DNA of 53,909 nucleotides from an uncultured Eubacteriales bacterium (GCA_900546075.1 URBH01000006.1:1-53909), one strand, 5' to 3'; counted from the stretch's first letter, positions 8,373 to 16,793 are shown. Translations and numbers: made by a program. Notes: generated from the sequence alone by a model not told the origin.

Positions 8373-9125
8373 TTAGCCTAAAAACCAAGGCAGGTAAGTC
8401 TGCACCATCTTGTACCACCACGGCCAGTCGTGGTCAACGTCGTAGCCCCAGTATTCAAACCGGGTGTGGATGCCCTTCCGGCAGCAGACCGTGTCCAGCC
8501 AGCGGGTGGATTCCAGCAGCGGCTCCTCCCACGCGCCCTGACCGCAGACGATCAGGCTCTTCTGGCTGTTGTAGATGGCCTTGTAATAGTGGTTATCGGG
8601 CATGTTCTGCAAATACAGGCAGGGGCAGTTGGCGTACACCAGCTCGTCGCAGTAGTCGCCGAAGAACTCCTTGTTGTCGTACAGGCCGGAAATGGCGAAG
8701 CAGCTGTCAAACAGGTCGGGACGGCGGTAGTAAAAGTTCGCGGCGTGCATGGCGCCCATGGACGCGCCGAAGGTCATAATGCCCTGATCGTGTCCGTTGG
8801 CCATACCGGCAATATGTTTGATGTAAGGCACCAGCTCGTCCACCACGTAGTGATACCACTTTTCGTGGTTTTCAATGCGCCAGCGGTTGTCCGCGCCTAT
8901 GGCTGCCCAGCTTTCATTGTCGATGGTGTCGATGGAGAAGACCATGCACTTGCCGGACTCGATCCAGGGCGCCCAGTAGTCCACCATTTTGAAGGATTCA
9001 AAATCCCAGAACCGTCCCGCCTGGCAGGGAATAAAAATCACAGGCTTGCCGCAGCTGCCGTAGATTTTGAACTCCATGTCCCGGTTCAGCCAGCCGCTCC
9101 AATGCTTTTCGTAGCGAATTTCCAT
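8373..9125 (-). CDS. Alpha/beta hydrolase, esterase family
   Basis: A 250-residue protein with a GASMG nucleophile elbow (FGASMGAMHAANFYY), a late Asp region (CGQGAWEE) and a C-terminal HDWPWW segment carrying the probable catalytic histidine. No signal peptide is seen, so it should be cytoplasmic. It resembles the COG4947-type esterases, whose natural substrates are poorly known. The start has a GAGGGG site. It lies 24 bases after the other hydrolase and 20 bases before the ATP-grasp gene, in one operon. It differs enough from its neighbour that the pair is not a recent duplication. Confidence 0.75.
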   Translation of the reverse strand: MEIRYEKHWSGWLNRDMEFKIYGSCGKPVIFIPCQAGRFWDFESFKMVDYWAPWIESGKCMVFSIDTIDNESWAAIGADNRWRIENHEKWYHYVVDELVPYIKHIAGMANGHDQGIMTFGASMGAMHAANFYYRRPDLFDSCFAISGLYDNKEFFGDYCDELVYANCPCLYLQNMPDNHYYKAIYNSQKSLIVCGQGAWEEPLLESTRWLDTVCCRKGIHTRFEYWGYDVDHDWPWWYKMVQTYLPWFLG

Positions 9126-9149
9126 TTCTTTCCCCTCTCGCTCTCTCTA

Positions 9150-9905
9150 TTAAAGTCCCAGGCACTCCATAAAAATCGGGATCTGCTTTTCCCAGCTGGC
9201 CTCCGAATGATTTCCCCCGGGGACAATGCGGAAGGCCAGATTGACCCCCTTGGTCAGCAGCAGGTACACTGCGGAGGGGATGACCGCCTGGCTTGCCACA
9301 TGGTTGGCCATTTCGTTTTCCCCGTAGTCCATGTAGATGGTCGTGTCCGGGCGGATACGCGCCTTGGCAATCAGCTCCATCACCTTTCCCGGCGCGACCC
9401 AAAGGCTGGGGGACAGGCAGGCAGCCCGCTGGAAAACGGAATTGTAGGCCGCCGCGCCGTATAGCGCCATCAGGCCGCCCATGGAGGAGCCCGCGAGAAT
9501 GGTGTTTCTCCGGTCGGGCAGGGTGCGGAAATGCCCGTCGATGTAGGGTTTCAGCTCATTTACCATCCAGTTCATGGTGATACTGCCCCTGCCCCGGATT
9601 TTCCCCAGCTCGGCATTTTCAAAGGTCACGGGGGAATACTCCGACAGCCGGCAGTTGCCCTGGTGGTTGCACTCCACACCCACGATAATGAGCTGCTTTC
9701 CGGTGCGCTCCATGTAGTCGTTCATGCCCCAGGACTTGCCGAAGGTCGCGTCCTCGTCAAAGAAAACGTTATGCCCGTCGAACATGTACATGACGGGGTA
9801 CCGCCGGTCGGGTTCTTCGTCGTAGCTTTCCGGAAGATAGATGTACGCTCTGCGAGGGGTATCCCCGGACAGCTTGGGGATGGTCACATCCCATTTGATA
9901 ACCAT
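9150..9905 (-). CDS. Alpha/beta hydrolase, YbbA/esterase-D-like family
   Basis: A 251-residue protein with the esterase-type start VTIPKLSGDTPRRAYIYLP, the YMFDGHNVFF stretch typical of COG2819 hydrolases, the nucleophile motif LAGSSMGGLMALY and a late histidine in VPGGNHSEASWEK. The active site therefore looks complete. Relatives include siderophore esterases and acyl hydrolases; the substrate is unknown. It is the first gene of the operon, with GGAGG 9 bases before the ATG and a near-consensus promoter about 50 bases further upstream. Confidence 0.78.
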   Translation of the reverse strand: MVIKWDVTIPKLSGDTPRRAYIYLPESYDEEPDRRYPVMYMFDGHNVFFDEDATFGKSWGMNDYMERTGKQLIIVGVECNHQGNCRLSEYSPVTFENAELGKIRGRGSITMNWMVNELKPYIDGHFRTLPDRRNTILAGSSMGGLMALYGAAAYNSVFQRAACLSPSLWVAPGKVMELIAKARIRPDTTIYMDYGENEMANHVASQAVIPSAVYLLLTKGVNLAFRIVPGGNHSEASWEKQIPIFMECLGL

Positions 9906-9952
9906 TTGTCATTTCCTCCAATAATGAAGCCGTCTTTTATTGCATATTGCCT

Positions 9953-9981
9953 AGTATACCGGATATTTTCCCGGTTGTCAA
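9953..9981 (-). promoter_or_regulatory. Near-consensus sigma-A promoter of the hydrolase/ATP-grasp operon
   Basis: Reverse-strand TTGACA (9976-9981) and TATACT (9953-9958) are separated by exactly 17 bases, giving a 5' leader of about 40 bases. This suggests strong or constitutive expression. Confidence 0.75.
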
Positions 9982-10064
9982 CCGGCTGGCAGGAAAAAGA
10001 TGGTTCCGCACCAGAAACATTTGCCCGCACAAAGCGAACATTCAAAAATCCCACCGACACCATA

Positions 10065-10100
10065 AAAAATCCTGCCTTTCCGAAGAAAAGCAGGATTTTT
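10065..10100. terminator. Bidirectional intrinsic terminator
   Basis: A 16-bp stem (10065-10080 with 10085-10100, one mismatch) closes a CGAA loop. Five A bases lead and five T bases trail, so both strands show a U-tract. It lies past the palindromic repeat downstream of the leftward membrane-protein gene and upstream of the hydrolase promoter. Confidence 0.7.
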
Positions 10101-10106
10101 GCCTTA

Positions 10107-10267
10107 GGCAACACCGCACAATTTGACAAGAAGACTCAGCCAGGATTTTTGCCCCAATTCAAAGTTTGAAAAATGGAGGAATACTGTATGTATTTCCCAT
10201 TTTTCGAACTGAAGAAGTGGGGCAAAAAGACGGCTGAGGCTCGCAGGCACAATTGTGCGGCGTTGCC
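10107..10267. repeat. 161-bp imperfect palindromic element
   Basis: The two halves are imperfect reverse complements along their whole length. The outer end pairs GGCAACACCGCACAATT with AATTGTGCGGCGTTGCC, and further blocks (CTCAGCC, TTTTTGCCCCA, GAAAAATGG) pair inward. The same end sequence occurs at 42261-42313, so this is a dispersed family, of MITE or REP type. The element fills the gap after the membrane-protein gene, and that gene's stop lies 5 bases from its edge. A GGAGG with an ATG at 10188 is embedded near the centre. Confidence 0.75.
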
Positions 10268-10271
10268 CCTA

Positions 10272-10958
10272 TTACAGGAAATCCGTATTGCCCGTGTCCT
10301 GGCTGTTATCGCACCAGTCCGGTTCCGGGGGCATACAGACCGGCTCGGGGCGTCTGGGGGGCATTCCGCCGTCCTTGTTCCGGTTGAAGAACAGGAAGAA
10401 CGGCTCCGTCACGTTGAACACGATGCTCAGCACCAGGAACAGCACGCAGTTGTTGGGGTCAAGGGACTTGAAGATATCGTACAGCGCCATGTAATAGATC
10501 ACCGCGTAGGCAATGGCGACGCCCGCCAGGGGCAGGCACAGCCCCAGCATGCCCACCAGCGGCCCTATCACGGCCTGCACCATGGCCTCCTCGTCGATGC
10601 CTCCCGCAGCGCCGATCAACGCCTGCGCCACCATTCCGATTCCGCACGCGACCATCACCAGGCTCAGTACTGTGGTAATGATGTTCAGCGTCAGCAAGAC
10701 CTTCCGCTTGGACTTATTCTCCCCGTTGACCACATAGCGGTACTGGTCGGAGAGCGAACCCACGATCCACGCGCTGGCCACGGGAATCCAGGCCAGCCAC
10801 GGGTGGTTCAGCCCCCGGCGCTTGGCGATGGTGTAAAGTCCCAGTGCGCTTAATACATAGGTGGCAATGCCGATCAGCGTCGTGGGAACGCCGCTGAAAA
10901 TCCCGGACAGGAGTCCGTTCGCCATGGCGTCGCTGATATACGAATATGTGTAGGACAT
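10272..10958 (-). CDS. Multi-pass membrane protein of unknown function
   Basis: A 228-residue protein with about five hydrophobic segments. The first (LLSGIFSGVPTTLIG) is followed by TIAKRRGLNHPWLAWIPVAS, and later segments include VLLTLNIITTVLSLVMVACG and LCLPLAGVAIAYAVIYY. The C-terminal tail is Pro-rich and soluble. It carries no recognisable transport or catalytic motif. The start has a GGGAGGG site. It has its own promoter in the gap after htpG. Confidence 0.7.
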   Translation of the reverse strand: MSYTYSYISDAMANGLLSGIFSGVPTTLIGIATYVLSALGLYTIAKRRGLNHPWLAWIPVASAWIVGSLSDQYRYVVNGENKSKRKVLLTLNIITTVLSLVMVACGIGMVAQALIGAAGGIDEEAMVQAVIGPLVGMLGLCLPLAGVAIAYAVIYYMALYDIFKSLDPNNCVLFLVLSIVFNVTEPFFLFFNRNKDGGMPPRRPEPVCMPPEPDWCDNSQDTGNTDFL

Positions 10959-10988
10959 ACAAAACCCTCCCTTTCTTTCGGTGAGGAT

Positions 10989-11017
10989 ATTTTATCATAC
11001 GGACGCGGCAAAAGCAA
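10989..11017 (-). promoter_or_regulatory. Promoter of the membrane-protein gene
   Basis: Reverse-strand TTGCTT (11012-11017) and TAAAAT (10989-10994) with 17-base spacing, about 30 bases upstream of the ATG. Confidence 0.5.
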
Positions 11018-11039
11018 TCCTTTTCTTTGCCGGTCAGGA

Positions 11040-12953
11040 TTACTTCATCAGTCTGCACACCAGCTCGGTGTAGGCATAGGGGTCGTCCAGCGGCAGCTCC
11101 GCCATGAGCTGCGCCTGACAGCACAGAAGCTTTGCGTAGTCCTTGGCTTTTTCGGGGTCCTCGGTCATGGCCTTCTGCATGGCCTGCACCGCCTCATGCT
11201 CCGGGTTCAGCTCCAGCACCCGACCCACGGGGAAGGCAAACTCAGGATTCGCCCGCTTCATATACTTCTCCATCTCGAAGCTCATGCCCTCAGCAGGGGT
11301 CATGCACACGGGGTGGCTGCCCAGCTCGGAGGACAGCTTGACCTCCTTGACCCGGTCGCCCAGGGTTTCCTTCACGAAGGTCAGCAGCCCTTTCATTTCC
11401 TCGGCCTTTTCCTCCGCCTGTTTCTTTTCCTCCTCGGTCTGCAAGCCCAGATCCTCGGTAGAAACGTTGCAGAAGGGCTTCTCCATGTAGGTCATCAGGG
11501 TCTGAGGAACGAACTCGTCCACATCCTCGGTGAACAGCAGCACGTCATAGCCCTTCTTCGTCAGGGTCTCCACCTGAGGCAGCTTGCTCAGACGCTCCTT
11601 ATTTTCGCCGGGAGCATAGTAGATCTTCTCCTGACCCTCGGCCATGGCGTCCACATACTCCTTCAGGGAGATCAGCTTGCCCTCCTTGTGGCTGTAGAAC
11701 AGCAGCAGATCCTGGGTCGCTTCCTTGTGTGCGCCGTAGTCGGAGACGGTGCCGTACTTCAGCTGACGGCCAAAGGCGGCGTAGAATTCCTCGTACTTCT
11801 CCCGGTCGTTTTCCAGCATGGCCTTCAGCTCGGACTTGATCTTCTTCTCGATGTTCCGGGCGATGATGGTCAGCTGGCGGTTGTGCTGGAGCATCTCACG
11901 GCTGATGTTCAGAGACAGATCCTGGCTGTCCACCACGCCCCGGACGAAGCGGAAATGCTCGGGCAGCAGGTCTTCGCAGTTGTCCATGATCAGCACGCCG
12001 CTGCTGTACAGCTGCAAGCCCCGCTTGTAATCCTTGGTGTAGAAATCGTAGGGCGCCTTGCCGGGGATATACAGCAGCGCCTTGAAGGAAACGTTGCCCT
12101 CCACGTTGTAGTGGATGGTACGCAGGGGTTTATTGTAGTCAAAGAACTTGTCCCGGTAGAAGGTCTCGTACTCTTCCTCCGTAACGTCCTTCTTGTCCCG
12201 CTGCCAGATAGGCACCATGGAGTTCAAAGTCTCCATCTCGGTGTAGGACTCGTACTTGGGCGCTTTATTTTCCTCGCCCTCGGCATTCTCGTCCTTCGGC
12301 TCCTCCACGGGGCGGGATTTGGTGACCTCCATCCGGATGGGGTAGCGGATGTAGTCGGAATACTTGCGGATCAGGCTGCGGATTTCGTATTCTTCCAGAT
12401 ACTCGGAATACTTTTCGTCCTCGGTATCGGCCTTCAGGGTCATGATGACGTCGGTGCCGGGGGTATCCTTTTCCGTTTCCTCGATGGTATAGCCGTCCGC
12501 ACCGTCGGAAACCCACTTCCATGCCTTGTCCTCGCCGTACTTCTTGGAGATAACGGTGATGGAGGAAGCCACCATGAAGGCGGAATAGAAGCCCACGCCG
12601 AACTGACCGATGATGTCGATGTCCTCGTTCTTCTCCATGGCCTGCTTGAAGCCCAGGGAGCCGGATTTGGCGATGGTGCCAAGATTCTCGATCATTTCGT
12701 CCTTCGACATACCGATGCCGTTATCGGAAACGGTCAGGGTGCGGTTTTCGGGGTCACGGGTGATGGTGATGGCAAATTCGTCCCGGTTGATGCCCACCTT
12801 GTCGTCGGTCAGCGCCGTGTAGGCCAGCTTATCGATGGCGTCGGAGGCGTTGGAGATGATTTCCCGAAGGAAAATCTCCTTGTGGGTATAAATGGAGTTG
12901 ATCATCAGGTCAAGAAGACGCTGAGACTCCGCTTTGAATTGCTGCTTTTCCAT
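11040..12953 (-). CDS. htpG: Molecular chaperone HtpG (Hsp90)
   Basis: 637 residues from the ATG at 12953 (an upstream TTG at 12959 is also in frame). The GHKL ATPase domain shows REIISNASDAIDKL, SDNGIGM and IGQFGVGFYSAFMVA. The middle domain holds the arginine region NISREMLQHNRQL, and the C-terminal dimerisation domain is complete to AYTELVCRLMK. It is a cytoplasmic ATP-dependent chaperone for client folding under stress. An acidic insertion (RPVEEPKDENAEGEENKAP) lies near residues 220-240, as in other clostridial HtpG proteins. The gene stands alone behind a sigma-A promoter with a CIRCE operator. Confidence 0.97.
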   Translation of the reverse strand: MEKQQFKAESQRLLDLMINSIYTHKEIFLREIISNASDAIDKLAYTALTDDKVGINRDEFAITITRDPENRTLTVSDNGIGMSKDEMIENLGTIAKSGSLGFKQAMEKNEDIDIIGQFGVGFYSAFMVASSITVISKKYGEDKAWKWVSDGADGYTIEETEKDTPGTDVIMTLKADTEDEKYSEYLEEYEIRSLIRKYSDYIRYPIRMEVTKSRPVEEPKDENAEGEENKAPKYESYTEMETLNSMVPIWQRDKKDVTEEEYETFYRDKFFDYNKPLRTIHYNVEGNVSFKALLYIPGKAPYDFYTKDYKRGLQLYSSGVLIMDNCEDLLPEHFRFVRGVVDSQDLSLNISREMLQHNRQLTIIARNIEKKIKSELKAMLENDREKYEEFYAAFGRQLKYGTVSDYGAHKEATQDLLLFYSHKEGKLISLKEYVDAMAEGQEKIYYAPGENKERLSKLPQVETLTKKGYDVLLFTEDVDEFVPQTLMTYMEKPFCNVSTEDLGLQTEEEKKQAEEKAEEMKGLLTFVKETLGDRVKEVKLSSELGSHPVCMTPAEGMSFEMEKYMKRANPEFAFPVGRVLELNPEHEAVQAMQKAMTEDPEKAKDYAKLLCCQAQLMAELPLDDPYAYTELVCRLMK

Positions 12954-12977
12954 AATCAATACACATCCTTGGTTTAT

Positions 12978-13004
12978 TTAGCACTCTAGGTGTTTGAGTG
13001 CTAA
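12978..13004. promoter_or_regulatory. CIRCE operator (HrcA binding site) of htpG
   Basis: TTAGCACTC, 9 bases, GAGTGCTAA is a perfect match to the CIRCE consensus. It lies directly downstream of the htpG -10 box, over the expected transcription start, so HrcA binding should block transcription until heat shock. Confidence 0.95.
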
Positions 13005-13005
13005 T

Positions 13006-13033
13006 ATTATAGCGCGCCTGTGGAAAAAAGCAA
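13006..13033 (-). promoter_or_regulatory. Sigma-A promoter of htpG
   Basis: Reverse-strand TTGCTT (13028-13033) and TATAAT (13006-13011) with 16-base spacing; the CIRCE site begins 1 base after the -10 box. Confidence 0.7.
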
Positions 13034-13082
13034 GGGCTTTCGTAAAAATTTCTCGATTTATTCATAATTGTCCGAAACGTAA

Positions 13083-13110
13083 TTGATTATTTCAGATTAT
13101 GTGGTATTAT
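13083..13110 (+). promoter_or_regulatory. Likely promoter of the ABC-F/argS operon
   Basis: TTGATT at 13083-13088 and TATTAT at 13105-13110 with 16-base spacing, 60 bases upstream of the ABC-F start. Confidence 0.45.
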
Positions 13111-13169
13111 TATCTTGTATAGTTATGTGCAGCGGTATGCTGCTATGAGAAAGGTTTAAGGAGTAAGAA

Positions 13170-14777
13170 ATGATTACAGTAAGCAATCTCGGTATGCAGT
13201 TTGGCGGTCAGTGGCTGTTCCAGCACGTTGACCTGCAATTTCTCCCCGGCAACTGCTACGGCATCATCGGCGCCAACGGCGCGGGCAAATCCACGTTCCT
13301 GCGCATCCTGACGGGGGAGCTGGACTCCACCAACGGCTCCGTCACCATCGACCCCACCAAGCGGGTCTCCGTTCTGAAGCAGAACCAGAACGCCTATGAC
13401 GATTACACCGTCATGGACACGGTCATCATGGGCAACGCCCATCTGTACGAGGTCATGAAGGAGAAGGACGCCATCTACGAAAAGCCGGACTTCACCGACG
13501 AGGACGGCCTGCGGGCTGCCGACCTGGAAGCCGAATTTGCCGAGCTGGGCGGCTGGGAAGCGGAATCCGACGCCTCCCGTCTACTGCAGGGTCTTGGCAT
13601 CGGCACGGAGCTGCACTATGAGCAGATGGCCTCCGTTGACCCCCGTCTCAAGGTGAAAATCCTGCTGGCTCAGGCGCTGTTCGGCAACCCCGACATCGTC
13701 ATGCTGGACGAGCCCACCAACAACCTGGACATCGAAGCCATCAACTGGCTGGAGGATTTCCTTCTGGATTTCCCCGGCATGGTCATCGCGGTGAGCCATG
13801 ACCGCCACTTCCTGAACACCGTCTGCACCCACACCGTAGACATCGACTACGGCAAAATCAAAATGTACGTGGGCAACTACGACTTCTGGTACGAGTCCTC
13901 CCAGATGGTTCAGGCCATGCTGCGCAACAAGAACAAGCGCAATCAGGAAAAGATTGAAGAATTGCAGCTGTTCATCCAGCGCTTCTCCGCCAACAAGGCC
14001 AAGGCCAAGCAGGCCACCGCCCGCCGCAAGCTCTTAGACAAGCTGACCGTGGAGGAAATGCCCTGCTCCACCCGCCGCTATCCCTTCGTGGGCTTCCAGG
14101 CCGAGCGGGAGCTGGGCAAGGACGTCCTCACCGTCAAGGACGTGTCCGTCACCGTGGACGGCGTGAAGCTGCTGGACAAAGTGTATTTCTCCGTGAACCG
14201 GGGAGATAAAATCGCCTTCGTAGGCGAAAACGAGCTGGCGCAGACCGCCCTGTTCAAAATTCTCATGGGCGAGCTGGAGCCGGACGAGGGCAGCGTCAAG
14301 TGGGGCGTGTCCACCATCCGCAGCTACCTGCCCAAGGACAATTCCCCCTACTTTGACGGGAATCAGATGGAGCTGGTGGACTGGCTGCGTCAGTATTCCG
14401 CCAAGAAGGACGACGTGTACCTCCGGGGCTTCCTGGGGCGGATGCTGTTCAGCAACGAGGACGTGTTCAAGCCCGTGAACGTCCTCTCCGGCGGCGAAAA
14501 GGTGCGCTGTATGCTCAGCCGGATGATGCTTTCCGGGGCCAACGTGGTGCTTCTCGACCAGCCCACCAACCATCTGGACATGGAGTCCATTCAGGCGGTG
14601 AACAAGGGTCTGGAAGCCTTCCCCGGCGTGGTGCTGCTGGCCTCCCACGACCACGAGCTGCTGACCTCTACCTGTAACCGGGTCATCGCTTTCCAGCCCG
14701 ACGGCACCATCCTCGACAAGTACGGCACCTACGACGACTACCTCGCCTGGATGGCCGAGCGGAAGCAGCAAGGTTAA
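13170..14777 (+). CDS. ABC-F ATPase (YkpA/YbiT type) with degenerate second site
   Basis: 535 residues with two ABC domains joined by a charged linker and no membrane segment, as in ABC-F translation factors that bind the ribosomal E site. Domain 1 has Walker A GANGAGKST (residues 34-42) and Walker B MLDEPTNNLD, but its signature is degenerate (MASVDPRLKVKILL). Domain 2 has a good signature (LSGGEKVRCMLS). Its Walker A is GENELAQT, with no lysine, and its Walker B reads LLDQPTNHLD, with Gln in place of the catalytic Glu. The overall match is to B. subtilis YkpA. The start has AAGGAG. argS follows 28 bases later. Confidence 0.92.
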   Translation: MITVSNLGMQFGGQWLFQHVDLQFLPGNCYGIIGANGAGKSTFLRILTGELDSTNGSVTIDPTKRVSVLKQNQNAYDDYTVMDTVIMGNAHLYEVMKEKDAIYEKPDFTDEDGLRAADLEAEFAELGGWEAESDASRLLQGLGIGTELHYEQMASVDPRLKVKILLAQALFGNPDIVMLDEPTNNLDIEAINWLEDFLLDFPGMVIAVSHDRHFLNTVCTHTVDIDYGKIKMYVGNYDFWYESSQMVQAMLRNKNKRNQEKIEELQLFIQRFSANKAKAKQATARRKLLDKLTVEEMPCSTRRYPFVGFQAERELGKDVLTVKDVSVTVDGVKLLDKVYFSVNRGDKIAFVGENELAQTALFKILMGELEPDEGSVKWGVSTIRSYLPKDNSPYFDGNQMELVDWLRQYSAKKDDVYLRGFLGRMLFSNEDVFKPVNVLSGGEKVRCMLSRMMLSGANVVLLDQPTNHLDMESIQAVNKGLEAFPGVVLLASHDHELLTSTCNRVIAFQPDGTILDKYGTYDDYLAWMAERKQQG

Positions 14778-14804
14778 TTTCATCTCAGGAGCATGGAGTA
14801 AGAT

Positions 14805-16556
14805 ATGGAAAAAATTCTTGATATCATCACCGAAAAAATGGAGCGTGCCTTTGTCGACGCGGGCTACGACGCTTCCTACGGCCGGGTGACGGTCTCCAAC
14901 CGCCCCGACCTGTGCGAATACCAGTGCAACGGCGCTCTGGCCGCCGCCAAGCAGTACCACTGCGCCCCCATCCAGATCGCGAAGGCGGTGGCGGAGAAGC
15001 TGGACGCCGCCGACTATTCTCTGGTGGAGGCCGTCATGCCGGGCTTCATCAACCTGAAGCTCTCCGGGGCGTTCCTGGAAGCCTATCTGGAAGCCATGCG
15101 CACCGCCCCCGATTTTGGCGTTGCGAAAACCGGCGCGGGCAAAACCATTGTGGTGGACTACGGCGGCGCCAACGTGGCAAAGCCCCTGCACATCGGCCAC
15201 CTGCGCCCCGCCATCATCGGTGAATCCATGAAGCGGCTGTACGCCTTCTTCGGCTACAACACCATCGGCGACGTGCATCTGGGGGACTGGGGTCTGCAAA
15301 TGGGTCTGATCATCGCGGAGCTGCAGGACCGGCAGCCGAACCTTCCCTATTTTGACCCGGATTTTACGGGAGACTACCCCGCCGAGCCGCCCTTCACCCT
15401 GTCGGATCTGGAGGAGCTTTACCCCGCCGCCTCCGCCCGGAAAAAGGTGGACGAAGCCTTTGCCCAGCGCGCCCACACCGCGACCTTTGAATTGCAGCAG
15501 GGCCGCCGGGGCTACCGCGCCATCTGGCAGCACATCATGAACGTATCCCTGCCCGATCTGCGGCGGATCTACGACAGTCTGGACGTCCACTTTGAAAAGT
15601 GGCTGGGAGAAAGCGACGCCGACCCCTATATCCCCGCCATGGTCGCGGAGATGAAGGAAAAGGGCTATGCCGTCCTCTCCGAGGGCGCGTGGGTCATTCC
15701 CGTGGCGGAGGAAACGGACAAGAAGGAGGTTCCCCCCTGCATTCTGGTCAAATCCGACGGCTCCTCCATCTACGCCACCACCGACCTTGCCACCATGGTT
15801 CAGCGGATGCAGGACTGGCACCCCGACAAGATGCTCTACGTCACCGACAAACGGCAGGCGCTGCACTTTGAGCAGGTGTTCCGCGCCGCCCGGAAGTGCG
15901 GCATCGTCCCCGACACCACCGCTCTGGAGCATATCGGCCACGGCACCATGAACGGCAAGGACGGCAAGCCCTTCAAGACCCGGGACGGCGGCGTGCTCCG
16001 TCTGGAAACCCTCATTGCCGACATGACGGCTTTCGTCCGCGCCAAGGTCGTGGAAAACCAGATCGTGGACGCCTCCGAAGTGGACGATACCACCGCGAAA
16101 ATCGCCCTTGCCGCCCTGAAATACGGCGATCTGAGCAATCAGCCCACCAAGGACTACAACTTCGATCTGGAACGCTTCGCCGCCTTCGAGGGCAACACCG
16201 GCCCCTACATTCTCTACACCATCGTTCGTGTCAAGTCCATTCTGGCGAAATACGGCGACTGGGCGCACCTGCCCATCCAGCCCCCGGCAAATCCCTTCGC
16301 CAAGGACTTAATGAACGTCATCACCCGCCTGCAGCCCACGCTGGAAGCCGCCCTGGCTTCCTCCGCGCCCAACCTGATCTGCGCCTACATCTACGAGCTG
16401 GCGGGCGCGGTGAACAAGTTCTACCACGAAACTCCCGTCCTCAAGGAAGCGGACGAAACCCTGAAGGCCGGACATATCGCCCTGCTTGGCTTAGCCAAAA
16501 ACATTCTGGAAACCTGCATCCACATCCTCGGCTTCTCCGCCCCGGAGAAGATGTAA
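14805..16556 (+). CDS. argS: Arginine-tRNA ligase
   Basis: A 583-residue class I aminoacyl-tRNA synthetase. The N-terminal Add-1 domain (tRNA D-loop recognition) precedes the active-site motif KPLHIGHLRPAIIGES, with a literal HIGH. The catalytic fold includes GDVHLGDWGLQMG and the C-terminal DALR anticodon domain runs to the end (LYTIVRVKSIL then VLKEADETLKAGHIALL). There is no canonical KMSKS, as is common in ArgS; a GKPFKTRDGG segment occupies that position. It is in an operon with the ABC-F gene. There is no room for a T-box leader. A strong hairpin begins right after the stop. Confidence 0.97.
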   Translation: MEKILDIITEKMERAFVDAGYDASYGRVTVSNRPDLCEYQCNGALAAAKQYHCAPIQIAKAVAEKLDAADYSLVEAVMPGFINLKLSGAFLEAYLEAMRTAPDFGVAKTGAGKTIVVDYGGANVAKPLHIGHLRPAIIGESMKRLYAFFGYNTIGDVHLGDWGLQMGLIIAELQDRQPNLPYFDPDFTGDYPAEPPFTLSDLEELYPAASARKKVDEAFAQRAHTATFELQQGRRGYRAIWQHIMNVSLPDLRRIYDSLDVHFEKWLGESDADPYIPAMVAEMKEKGYAVLSEGAWVIPVAEETDKKEVPPCILVKSDGSSIYATTDLATMVQRMQDWHPDKMLYVTDKRQALHFEQVFRAARKCGIVPDTTALEHIGHGTMNGKDGKPFKTRDGGVLRLETLIADMTAFVRAKVVENQIVDASEVDDTTAKIALAALKYGDLSNQPTKDYNFDLERFAAFEGNTGPYILYTIVRVKSILAKYGDWAHLPIQPPANPFAKDLMNVITRLQPTLEAALASSAPNLICAYIYELAGAVNKFYHETPVLKEADETLKAGHIALLGLAKNILETCIHILGFSAPEKM

Positions 16557-16593
16557 AACTTCCCCTCACAGCCGACGGCTGTGAGGGGAAGTT
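16557..16593 (+). terminator. Hairpin directly after argS
   Basis: A 17-bp perfect stem (16557-16573 with 16577-16593) with a 3-base loop starts 1 base after the argS stop codon. It is followed by TAATATC rather than a clean T-run. Confidence 0.65.
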
Positions 16594-16616
16594 AATATCA
16601 AAAAAGCCTCGCAGAG

Positions 16617-16793
16617 TTTGCCGCCCGCAGGCGGCAAATAAAGTTTGAATCATTTTGCGTCAGGGCGTGTACCTGACGCAAAATACCTCTCAGGCTGCGA
16701 AGTGTGCGAGTTGGCCGCCTATGGCGGCCAAGGCGTGCGCGCAGCAGACTGCAACCTCTTTCTCAAGAAAGGCCAACGGCCTTTCTTGAGAAA
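16617..16793. repeat. Run of strong hairpins between argS and rpsU
   Basis: There are four perfect hairpins in 177 bases: 16617-16638 (9 bp), 16652-16684 (13 bp), 16711-16731 (9 bp) and 16759-16793 (16 bp). CTCGCA at 16608 and TGCGAG at 16705 could close the first two into a branched fold. No ribosome binding site or credible reading frame is present. With the argS hairpin and the terminator at 16797 this makes six hairpins in a row. The layout resembles the array at 46139-46295, with different sequence. Confidence 0.6.

Noticed and set aside
14034..16268. A 744-codon open frame opposite the ABC-F gene and argS
   Set aside because: It spans two clearly real genes on the other strand and has shadow-type composition.
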